From the NCBI GenBank assembly GCA_035700225.1, contig DASSOT010000076.1:1-14544 (forward strand): a DNA stretch of 14,544 nucleotides. Reading direction: 5' to 3'. Both the position numbers and the translations under genes were made by a program. The number at the start of each line of letters is the position of its first letter. The stretch's first letter is position 1. Positions 4,866-12,092 of this stretch are shown in pieces. Source of the stretch: JANWLD01 sp035700225. Lineage in GTDB: Bacteria; Patescibacteriota; Saccharimonadia; Saccharimonadales; 2-12-FULL-41-12. Under the pieces are notes generated by a model. The model ran no database searches, was not told the origin of the DNA, and was given only the letters and a program-made list of their open reading frames with translations.

Positions 4866-7076
4866 TTATTTTAAGGATTCTTCAGGTTCGTCGGGCATAT
4901 CGTCGTATACATCCCCCGAGTCAGCTCCTCCGCCGAATACTTCGTCCATGCTACTAACCAAGACTTCCCTGGGCCTGGAACCGTCAGCCTGGCCGACTAT
5001 ACCCTGTTCCTCCATGGTTTCTATAAGCCTTGCGGCGCGGGCGTATCCTACGCGCAGTCTTCTCTGTAGCAGGCTGGTGCTGGCTTTTCTGCCCTCTATG
5101 ACCACCTGTACCGCATCGCGCCACATATCGTCGTCGGCGTCCTGCCCGCCGAAGTCTGATACTACGCCTCCTTTGCCTATCTGCACGGGCTGGCTGACGA
5201 CCTCATCGTCATATTGCGGAGGCCGTTGATCTCTAAGAAAATCTGTGACTTTGGCAGTTTCCGCATCCGATATGAACGCCGCCTGGGCACGTATAGGCTT
5301 AGGCATATTAGAGGTCAAAAGTAGCATGTCGCCCTGGCCGAGCAGTTTTTCCGCCCCGGCGCCATCGATAATCGTCTTTGAATCTACCTGGCTGGTAGTA
5401 GTGAACGCTATCCGGGCTGGAACATTGGCTTTTATCAGACCGGTTATGACATCCACGCTCGGCCTCTGTGTAGCTAATATCAGATGAATGCCCGCCGCCC
5501 TCGCTTTTTGCGCAACGCGCACTATCAATGATTCTACGTCGCGGGCGGCCATCATCATCAGATCAGAGAGCTCGTCTATAACTATCACAACATAGGGCAT
5601 GCCTTCTTCTTTTTTGAGATTGTTGTATTCAAGTATGTTCCGCTTACCCGCCTCTGCCATGGTCCTTAGCCGTCTTTCCATCTCGGCTACCGCCCATTTA
5701 AGCGCGCTTATACACTTTTCCGGCTCGTGTATGACTGGGCTGAGCAGGTGCGGAATATCATTATATGGCGTGAGCTCCACCTGTTTCGGGTCCACCATTA
5801 TCAGCTTAAGGTCAGAGGGGCTGTATCTGTAGAGCATGCTGGTCAGGATGGTGTTTATCATCACCGATTTACCCGAACCGGTTTGCCCGGCGATTAGCAA
5901 GTGAGGCATTTTCGCCAAGTCGCCCACTATCGGATGACCGGTGATATCCTTGCCGATTACGAAGTTAAGCCGCCCGTTATCCTTCTTCCATTTGTCGGAA
6001 GCTATGATACCGCTCAGACGCACTGTCGAGGGTTTGATATTCGGTACTTCTATACCTACCAGCCTCTTGCCGGGTATGGGCGCTTCTATCCTGATGGATG
6101 TAGCGGCCAGGTCCAGCGCCAGGTTGTTATCCAGCGCCGTTATCTTCTGTAGCTTGGTTCCCGGAGGCGGCTTCAGGGTGTATTGAGTTACCCGCGGGCC
6201 GATATTCGCGCCTTCCATGTCCACATTTATATTGAAGTTGTTCAGCGTATCACGGATGATATCGGCATTTGACTGCACATCGCCTGCGTCTGCTTTGTCC
6301 TGTTTTTGGTTCAGCAGGTCTATCGACGGGAATTTCCAGTCCGCATCGCTTGATGTAGTCAGAGCTTCGTGGTTCTCGTTTTCGGACAGTTTCCTGGCCG
6401 TGTTCTTGAGTGTTGAAAGCCGTTTCTGCCTGCTTTCCTCCGCTTCCGAAGAACGCTCGGTTGGCACGCCCTCGTTCAGTTTCAAACCGCCCGCATCTTT
6501 TGCCTTCAATTCTGCCAGGTCCGTATCTTTCTCCTTCTTTTGAACCAATGGTTTGAATATTGCCGATAATTTCTTCAGCGATATATCGAACGCTAAAAAG
6601 AAGAAAAGCACAGAAGCTACCAGCATTGATATTCCGGCCGGAATCTTATCAAGAGCCAAAAGCATCGCATTTCCGACAACCTCTCCGATATAACCGCCAT
6701 GGCCTCCGGAATAATCCCCGGTTACCGGGTTTTTATCAGCAAAAAACGTATGCAGTGCTACAGATAAGGTAACGATGAAGCCAATCATGCTGGAAAGCTT
6801 TATCAACGGTACGCGCCTGTCTTCACTCCTGAATTTATGAACGCCGAAAAATACAAGCGCTACAGGTGTCAAATACGCAACCCAGCCTAGCGCGCTATAA
6901 ACCTGCTTGAACATGCCGACAGGCAATGAGCCGCCCGTTCCGAAACCGCCCAACAGCAGGAAAAAGGCGAACACTATCATCAAGATGGCGAACGACAACT
7001 GCCAAAAGCCGTTATCGGCCGCTTTCTGGTCTGCCTTTTTTACTGATTTCTTAGCTCGTTTTTTTCTTTTTGCCAT
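4866..7076 (-). CDS. ftsK: DNA translocase FtsK/SpoIIIE
   Basis: FtsK is a septum-anchored motor that pumps chromosomal DNA in the final stage of segregation. The 736 residues show a basic N-terminus and about four membrane helices (roughly 25-45, 62-80, 95-112, 134-163). A charged linker follows, then the motor: an alpha/beta part from about 265, Walker A GQTGSGKS (397-404) and Walker B VVIVIDE (496-502), followed by LATQRPS (534-540). A winged-helix gamma domain (about 650-710) with LLQRRLRVGYARAARLIE normally reads polar DNA guide sequences. The linker is short compared with that of Escherichia coli, similar to SpoIIIE-type proteins. The ATG lacks a clear Shine-Dalgarno. A strong promoter lies about 65 bases upstream. 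Confidence 0.97.
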   Translation of the reverse strand: MAKRKKRAKKSVKKADQKAADNGFWQLSFAILMIVFAFFLLLGGFGTGGSLPVGMFKQVYSALGWVAYLTPVALVFFGVHKFRSEDRRVPLIKLSSMIGFIVTLSVALHTFFADKNPVTGDYSGGHGGYIGEVVGNAMLLALDKIPAGISMLVASVLFFFLAFDISLKKLSAIFKPLVQKKEKDTDLAELKAKDAGGLKLNEGVPTERSSEAEESRQKRLSTLKNTARKLSENENHEALTTSSDADWKFPSIDLLNQKQDKADAGDVQSNADIIRDTLNNFNINVDMEGANIGPRVTQYTLKPPPGTKLQKITALDNNLALDLAATSIRIEAPIPGKRLVGIEVPNIKPSTVRLSGIIASDKWKKDNGRLNFVIGKDITGHPIVGDLAKMPHLLIAGQTGSGKSVMINTILTSMLYRYSPSDLKLIMVDPKQVELTPYNDIPHLLSPVIHEPEKCISALKWAVAEMERRLRTMAEAGKRNILEYNNLKKEEGMPYVVIVIDELSDLMMMAARDVESLIVRVAQKARAAGIHLILATQRPSVDVITGLIKANVPARIAFTTTSQVDSKTIIDGAGAEKLLGQGDMLLLTSNMPKPIRAQAAFISDAETAKVTDFLRDQRPPQYDDEVVSQPVQIGKGGVVSDFGGQDADDDMWRDAVQVVIEGRKASTSLLQRRLRVGYARAARLIETMEEQGIVGQADGSRPREVLVSSMDEVFGGGADSGDVYDDMPDEPEESLK

Positions 7077-7140
7077 AAAATTATACGGTTTATACCAGAG
7101 TTAATTGTATCATTTATAAGCATAATCAACCTATAAATAT

Positions 7141-7169
7141 ATTATAGCAAAAATTACTACATTAGTCAA
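7141..7169 (-). promoter_or_regulatory. Strong candidate promoter for ftsK
   Basis: The minus strand reads TTGACT (7169-7164), a 17-base spacer ending TGC, then TATAAT (7146-7141). This is a near-consensus -35 with a perfect extended -10. The -10 lies in an inverted repeat CTATAA/TTATAG (7131-7147). The predicted start of transcription is about 57 bases before the ftsK ATG. Closer to the gene there is a second weak extended -10, TGGTATAAA (7097-7089), without a good -35. Confidence 0.75.
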
Positions 7170-7178
7170 GAATTTTAC

Positions 7179-9140
7179 CTAGAAGGCTGTGGCGGGAGCT
7201 GAGAGAAAACTCCCCCCAGTCTTTTGAGTCTTCTTCGGTGTAAAGCTGAGCATGCCGCTTCTTACCAAATGCCGTCTGTTCTGCCAAGAGTTTCCAGCCA
7301 TAGTCTGCCATAGGCTGGAATCATCATATTTAGACCAGTCAAACTTTAAAGTACCTTCCTCATAACTACCGCTTGTAGCTTGGGAGCGCGTTCTCTTGAA
7401 AACTTCTTCGGTCCAGCCTTCTTTATTATTGTCATGCAGGCCGGAGTTAAGTCCGATTGTTGAAACGATTCTTCTTTCTTCTTCCTTAAACCCTTCCCTA
7501 GCCATGTACTGGGATTGCCCGCCAGCCTTTTCTACTCTGCCCCCTTTTTCTTCTATAAGCTCATTCACGGCCATTATTCTGGTAGTTTCTATAATCTCAG
7601 CATGGAACTCCGGATGTTCAGCAATATTGACTTCGCCTGTAACAATTTTTTCAAAAAGATGTTCTATGGCCCTTCGGTAATCCGATTCTGAAGGATTTTC
7701 GGGCAAGTCATCTTTAACAAGTTCGTATGCTGATTTGAAGGGCTTCATATATTCTTCGCTTTTTGCTTTTTGTTCGTCAGATAGAAACTCATACGCACTG
7801 TCTTGTTCACCGTTTTTAATACGCTCAACCATTTGCCAATCTAAGCGTAGACTGCCCTTTTCAGATAGATCCTGCGCAAGCAATAATTTTCCGTCGCTAT
7901 CTGTAGCACCATACTTTTCATCGTATCTGAAAAAACTTGCAAGTGTATCGAAATCTTCCGCTTTAATACCTCTGTTATTTATATGTATATCGTTACCGCT
8001 CCTAGTAATGATAGGTTGTTCTGGAGTGCTTTCTTTAACTTGCACTATAGAAGCGTTAGCGGATAGTAGCAAAGGCTCTCCGGGGTTAGCCGAAAAATAA
8101 GTGTCCACCCCATATAAAGAATTCGGGGCTCCATTAATTTTTGCAAGCTCATCGAGAGAATCAACGATTGTTATTTCTCTCCCTTTGAAATCACCCATCA
8201 TATGTGAATCAACCGCGTGGTTAAGAGACCAGTGTATAGTTTCGCGCGGATAATGAAGCTGTTGTTCTAATTCGTATTGTCCTGTTGGGAATATACCCCG
8301 CTCACCTTGTTCATTTACAGTCTTGGGGGCAGTTGGAGTTGTATGGACGGCTATAAAATGAGCGTCTTTCATAAGTTCGATTTCAGCATCGTTGAGAGGT
8401 TCGCCGGGTCTTTTAAGAGGAAAGCCGTCTCGGCTGAATAGTCTTTTTTCATCTTCAGCATCAACAAGCTGGCGTTTCGTATTTATAATTTCCTGGGATA
8501 ATTCGTCGCCGCTAATAGCAAGGGCCGCCAACATGGGAGCCTCGGGGGAGGCGTTGCGATTATCTACTACGTTTCCTGTTTCCAAATCTACAGCGCCGGC
8601 CACATATATGATGTCAAAAAGCCCGAGAGCTTCTTCATCAATATCATCATCTACCAGCTTACGCCGCAGACCGTTAAGCCGGTCTTTTTGAGCCTTATCA
8701 CCGTGCCCTTTTTCAATCAGTTTTATCGCAACGTCCACTATGCCGCGGGGTGTATCGCTGGCAATATATTCAATGTTTTCGCCTTCAGCTTCTTCCCCTG
8801 GGCTTTCTTCTTGGTCCTTTACCCAAACTTTATATTCATTTTTGTCAGTATAAACAGGACTTTCATCAGTTGTCAGTACTTCTTTTTTTACACTTTCAGC
8901 ACGTTCAGATAATACCGGGAGTTCTTCGCGCCCTCTGAAAACATAAGAATCATTGCCTACAGAGAACCTGACGCGTTGAAAATCATGCTGGTCACTTATA
9001 GTTTCTGCAGGCACCGCGGCACTGAATCGCTCAGCCTGCTCTACTAGAAGAACTGCGGGATCCTGGCCCTGTTGTAATCCGGGGTCTATATTTGCCTGAT
9101 TAGCCCCAGTACTGGTTTGTTTGATTGTTTCTGGTGACAT
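7179..9140 (-). CDS. Unknown 653-residue cytosolic protein with HTT and HWSLNH motifs
   Basis: I do not recognise a named family. There is no signal peptide, no membrane helix and no cysteine. Residues 1-130 are low in order and acid-rich. A more compact segment (about 255-370) contains FIAVHTT (262-268), GIFPT (282-286), the striking IHWSLNHAVDSHMMG (302-316) and VDTYFSANPGEP (345-356). The C-terminal half (about 390-620) is helical and charged. The spacing of an early His-Thr, a later (I/V)HWSLNH strand and downstream acidic residues is loosely reminiscent of ADP-ribosyltransferase-like folds, but this is speculation. It has its own promoter and no Shine-Dalgarno. Three line-sized hand counts gave about 42-43% G+C and a fourth 47%, against roughly 57-62% in sampled lines of RNase J. 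It separates rnj from ftsK, and no obvious partner gene adjoins it. Confidence 0.75.
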   Translation of the reverse strand: MSPETIKQTSTGANQANIDPGLQQGQDPAVLLVEQAERFSAAVPAETISDQHDFQRVRFSVGNDSYVFRGREELPVLSERAESVKKEVLTTDESPVYTDKNEYKVWVKDQEESPGEEAEGENIEYIASDTPRGIVDVAIKLIEKGHGDKAQKDRLNGLRRKLVDDDIDEEALGLFDIIYVAGAVDLETGNVVDNRNASPEAPMLAALAISGDELSQEIINTKRQLVDAEDEKRLFSRDGFPLKRPGEPLNDAEIELMKDAHFIAVHTTPTAPKTVNEQGERGIFPTGQYELEQQLHYPRETIHWSLNHAVDSHMMGDFKGREITIVDSLDELAKINGAPNSLYGVDTYFSANPGEPLLLSANASIVQVKESTPEQPIITRSGNDIHINNRGIKAEDFDTLASFFRYDEKYGATDSDGKLLLAQDLSEKGSLRLDWQMVERIKNGEQDSAYEFLSDEQKAKSEEYMKPFKSAYELVKDDLPENPSESDYRRAIEHLFEKIVTGEVNIAEHPEFHAEIIETTRIMAVNELIEEKGGRVEKAGGQSQYMAREGFKEEERRIVSTIGLNSGLHDNNKEGWTEEVFKRTRSQATSGSYEEGTLKFDWSKYDDSSLWQTMAGNSWQNRRHLVRSGMLSFTPKKTQKTGGSFLSAPATAF

Positions 9141-9165
9141 TTTTGTTTTTGTAATTAACTATAAT

Positions 9166-9194
9166 ATTATAGCAAAAAACGTAGAGAAAGTCAA
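9166..9194 (-). promoter_or_regulatory. Strong candidate promoter for the 653-residue gene
   Basis: The minus strand reads TTGACT (9194-9189), a 17-base spacer ending TGC, then TATAAT (9171-9166). Hexamers, spacer length and extended -10 are identical to those of the ftsK promoter, and 15 bases around the -10 are shared exactly. The -10 lies in a 14-base perfect palindrome, CTATAATATTATAG. The predicted leader is only about 19 bases and lacks a Shine-Dalgarno. Confidence 0.75.
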
Positions 9195-9222
9195 TATTTA
9201 TAAAACTCTTTGTAGTTTTCGT

Positions 9223-11262
9223 CTAGTCGATACGGGCGTCTTGGTTGAGTAACTTGGAGCGCATTTCGGCGAAGCGTTTCTGCAAATCCTCGGCTTCTTT
9301 CTGAGGATTAGCCTGTTGTTTCTGGCCGTTGCCGTTGCCCTTCTTCTGGCCTCCTGTGCGCTGGCCAATCACATTCACCACCGGTATGACTATCGGGCTT
9401 CTGCCGGTCTGGTCATACAAGAAATGCGTTACGTGCTCTTTGAGTTCCAGCTTGAACCTGTCCAGGTCTACTCGCTTGAACCTCTGGGCTACCGCCCTTT
9501 TCAACTCTATACGGAAACTGTTCATAAGTTCTTCCTGGTCTTTCATATATATGAAGCCTCTGCTGATGATATCCGGACTTGTCATCAGCTGTCCGGTCTT
9601 TTTATCAATGGTCAGAACTACGGCTACTAGGCCTTCGCCGCTAAGCATCAGCCTGTCCTTGACCACGACACTGCTGACTATCGCGCCGGTCTGGTCCACC
9701 AGCACAGTACCGTGCGGCACCTTTTCGGTAAGTTCCATGGTGTTATTAGTGAACGATACGGTTTCGCCGTTATCCACATTGGCGCAGTTTCTTCGGGGGA
9801 TGCCGTGTTCTACCGCCAGTTCGATATGGTATTTCTTAGCGGTGTAGTCGCCGTAGATGGGCACAAAGAATTTAGGCCTTATCATATCTATCATCTCGCC
9901 ATATTCATCACGGCTGGCATGCCCCGAAACGTGCAGGGGTCCACAGCCGTCTACTTCCCGGCTTTCATGGCGGAATATATGCACGTTTTTCTTATACATG
10001 TCATCGACCATAGTGCGAACCAAAGAATCATTGCCGGAATATGGTATAGGCGTACTGGATAGCACCACCGTGTCCTGTTCTTTCAGTTTTATATGCTTAT
10101 GGTCGCCGGTAGCCATCCTCTGCAAGGCTGAGTTCGGCTCGCCCTGCGAACCGGTACAGACCACTACTACTTCCTGGTCCTTCAGGTTTGGCACGCTGGC
10201 AATAGGTACGAACGTGCCTTTCGGAACTTTCACGAAGCCGTTTCGGATAGCCATCTCGAGCGTGCTTATCATACTGCGCCCGTCCATAGCTACTTTTCGG
10301 TTGTGATGCACGGCCGCGTTTATCAGCATCTGTACGCGGTTCATGTTGGTCGAGAATAAACTGATGAATATCCTGCCTGGCGCTTGCGCCATGATGTCTT
10401 TGAAACTCTGCTCGATGGTACTTTCCGAAGGCGTCCTGCCTGGCCTGTCAGAGGTAGTGCTTTCACTCAGAAGGACAAGTACGCCCTCATCGCCCAGTTG
10501 TTTCAGGCGCTCTACATCCGTGCGCTCATGGTCAAGCGGGTTCGGGTCCAGACGAAAGTCACCGGTGTTGATTATTCGCCCTACAGGCGAATCCAGCACT
10601 ATGCAGGTACTGCCCGGTATGGAGTGGGTTACGCGCACCAGTTCTACGAAAAACTCGCCGACCTTCAAGCGCTCGTTATTGTTTTCATTCATTATGACAG
10701 TTTTAAGCTCAAAGCCTTCGGGCATGGGCAAGCCGAAATTTTCGAATATTTCTTCTACCCTGCCGATGGTGAACCTGCTTCCGTAAACCGGCGCCGGAAA
10801 CCTCGGCAATATATGCGGCAGGCCGCCGATGTGGTCAAGGTGGCCGTGCGTGATGACATATGCTTTCAGTTTATGTTTGATGGTTTCCAGATAAGCCATG
10901 TCGGCTATGCCGTAGTTGATGCCTGGAAGGTCCACTCCCAAGTCGCTTCCGCAGTCCATTATGATTGCGTCGTTCTTGTACTCGACCAGAAGCGTATTCT
11001 TTGAACCGCCGCCGTTCATTCCGCCCAAGCCGACAAACTTCAGACGAGGACTGTCATCTATAAAATTAGCCCTCTGCCTGTTTTGTGCGTTAGCGTGGCC
11101 GTTCCCTTCAGCGGTCAGATATTGGCTGGCTATACGGTGGGCGTCTTCATTCGCCCGTTTCTGGGCCCGGATAGCCGCGCCCCTGCTCGAACTTCTGCCA
11201 CCGTTTTGCGGCTTTTTGTTCGGCGGGTTTTTCGCCCGTGGGTTCTTAGGTTTGTTATTCAT
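9223..11262 (-). CDS. rnj: Ribonuclease J (metallo-beta-lactamase/beta-CASP)
   Basis: RNase J degrades and matures RNA as a 5'-3' exonuclease and endonuclease. The 679-residue protein has a basic low-complexity extension (about 1-65) before the catalytic core. The metal-binding motif HGHLDH is at 139-144; relatives usually have Glu where Leu142 stands, but the HxHxDH ligands are kept. His213 (THSIPGS) and Asp235 (TGDF) follow. The beta-CASP part has Glu267 in LLSEST (motif A) and His448 in HVSGHAS (motif B). In motif C the usual PVHGEY is PIYGDY, so Tyr470 replaces the His ligand. A C-terminal domain (about 515-635) and a Gln/Lys-rich tail complete it. The Shine-Dalgarno AGAGG lies 13 bases past the UDG stop, supporting cotranscription. 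Confidence 0.93.
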   Translation of the reverse strand: MNNKPKNPRAKNPPNKKPQNGGRSSSRGAAIRAQKRANEDAHRIASQYLTAEGNGHANAQNRQRANFIDDSPRLKFVGLGGMNGGGSKNTLLVEYKNDAIIMDCGSDLGVDLPGINYGIADMAYLETIKHKLKAYVITHGHLDHIGGLPHILPRFPAPVYGSRFTIGRVEEIFENFGLPMPEGFELKTVIMNENNNERLKVGEFFVELVRVTHSIPGSTCIVLDSPVGRIINTGDFRLDPNPLDHERTDVERLKQLGDEGVLVLLSESTTSDRPGRTPSESTIEQSFKDIMAQAPGRIFISLFSTNMNRVQMLINAAVHHNRKVAMDGRSMISTLEMAIRNGFVKVPKGTFVPIASVPNLKDQEVVVVCTGSQGEPNSALQRMATGDHKHIKLKEQDTVVLSSTPIPYSGNDSLVRTMVDDMYKKNVHIFRHESREVDGCGPLHVSGHASRDEYGEMIDMIRPKFFVPIYGDYTAKKYHIELAVEHGIPRRNCANVDNGETVSFTNNTMELTEKVPHGTVLVDQTGAIVSSVVVKDRLMLSGEGLVAVVLTIDKKTGQLMTSPDIISRGFIYMKDQEELMNSFRIELKRAVAQRFKRVDLDRFKLELKEHVTHFLYDQTGRSPIVIPVVNVIGQRTGGQKKGNGNGQKQQANPQKEAEDLQKRFAEMRSKLLNQDARID

Positions 11263-11275
11263 TTAGTTATCCTCT

Positions 11276-11881
11276 TTAATTGTCGTTATTAATTAGTTCT
11301 ATTATTTTGGGTACAGCTCGAAAATCTTCTATGAGCGTTTCTCTCATCGATGAGTTATATAGTGCCGCCGCCGGGTGGAACAAGGGCAGAATGACCACCT
11401 TGCCATCGCCCAGCTTTATGCGTTTCGGCTGGCCGTGTATCTGGCTTATCCGCAGACCGGGCAGGAAATATTCCATGCTGTGCCTTCCCAGCGTCGCGAT
11501 TATTTTCGGCCTTATGGTGTTGATTTCCCGAAGCAAAAACGGCCAGAAAGCCTCTTTTTCCTCTGTTTCGGGGTCGCGATTATTCGGCGGGCGGTATTTC
11601 ACTATGTTGGTTATGTACACATCCCCCCGGTCCATTCCGACAATCTCCAGCATCTCGTCCAGAAATTTGCCGGCGGCTCCGACGAACGGTTCGCCCTGCA
11701 AATCTTCGTTCTTCCCCGGTGCTTCACCGATGAAAATTATTTGTGCGTCGGCATTTCCGACACCCATGACAAGGTTCGTGGCCGTTTTGGCCAGATTCGG
11801 ACAGACATTCTTAGCGTAAATATCTGCCTTGATCTGCTCAAGAAGCTTCTTCTTATCCTTTTTTTGGCTTGCCTTTGGCAT
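11276..11881 (-). CDS. Uracil-DNA glycosylase, family-4-like, lacking Fe-S cysteines
   Basis: The enzyme class removes uracil from DNA as the first step of base-excision repair. Motifs of the family 4/5 superfamily are clear: GEAPGKNED (52-60), GEPFVGAAGKFLDEML (63-78), the NIVKYRPPNNRDP segment (92-104) and HPAAAL (169-174). Of the four cysteines that hold a 4Fe-4S cluster in classical family 4 enzymes, only Cys27 is present. Tyr96 stands where KCRPP is usual, an aromatic residue (Phe112) stands near the fourth position, and the first partner of Cys27 is missing. The start at ATG 11881 has a GGAGG seven bases upstream and overlaps the end of the preceding 79-residue gene by 29 bases. Length (201) is normal. 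Confidence 0.9.
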   Translation of the reverse strand: MPKASQKKDKKKLLEQIKADIYAKNVCPNLAKTATNLVMGVGNADAQIIFIGEAPGKNEDLQGEPFVGAAGKFLDEMLEIVGMDRGDVYITNIVKYRPPNNRDPETEEKEAFWPFLLREINTIRPKIIATLGRHSMEYFLPGLRISQIHGQPKRIKLGDGKVVILPLFHPAAALYNSSMRETLIEDFRAVPKIIELINNDN

Positions 11882-12092
11882 TTAATTTACCTCCGAATAT
11901 AAACACTCGGAACAGATTGTTAAGACCTCCCGCGAAAAACAGGATCGCCAGGGCGTATTGCCACAGGCTTCCGGTATCTATGGCTCTGGTAACCAGCAGA
12001 TAGGCCAGAACCAGCTCTATGCCCGCAAAGACCGCCTTGCCCTTCCTGGTTTTGTGAAACTCGTCTATGGTGTTGACTTTATTGTCGCTCAT
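11853..12092 (-). CDS. Small two-helix membrane protein, unknown function
   Basis: The 79-residue protein has a polar basic N-terminus (1-19), two hydrophobic helices (about 20-38 and 43-65) joined by a short turn, and a basic glycine/lysine tail. No family is recognised. It is supported by gene order: its ATG shares four bases with the pnp TGA stop (ATGA overlap), and its end overlaps the uracil-DNA glycosylase start by 29 bases. Both overlaps are typical of translationally coupled operon genes. A membrane tether for the neighbouring nucleases would be attractive but is only a guess. Confidence 0.75.
   Translation of the reverse strand: MSDNKVNTIDEFHKTRKGKAVFAGIELVLAYLLVTRAIDTGSLWQYALAILFFAGGLNNLFRVFIFGGKLNAKGKPKKG
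11890..11894 (-). promoter_or_regulatory. Shine-Dalgarno for the uracil-DNA glycosylase, inside the upstream gene
   Basis: GGAGG on the minus strand stands seven bases before the ATG at 11881. It lies within the coding region of the 79-residue membrane protein and fixes the overlapping start. Confidence 0.8.

Noticed and set aside
9195..9222. Weak inverted repeat AAAACT/AGTTTT after rnj as a terminator
   Set aside because: Only six A-T-rich pairs with no T-run; too weak to call.
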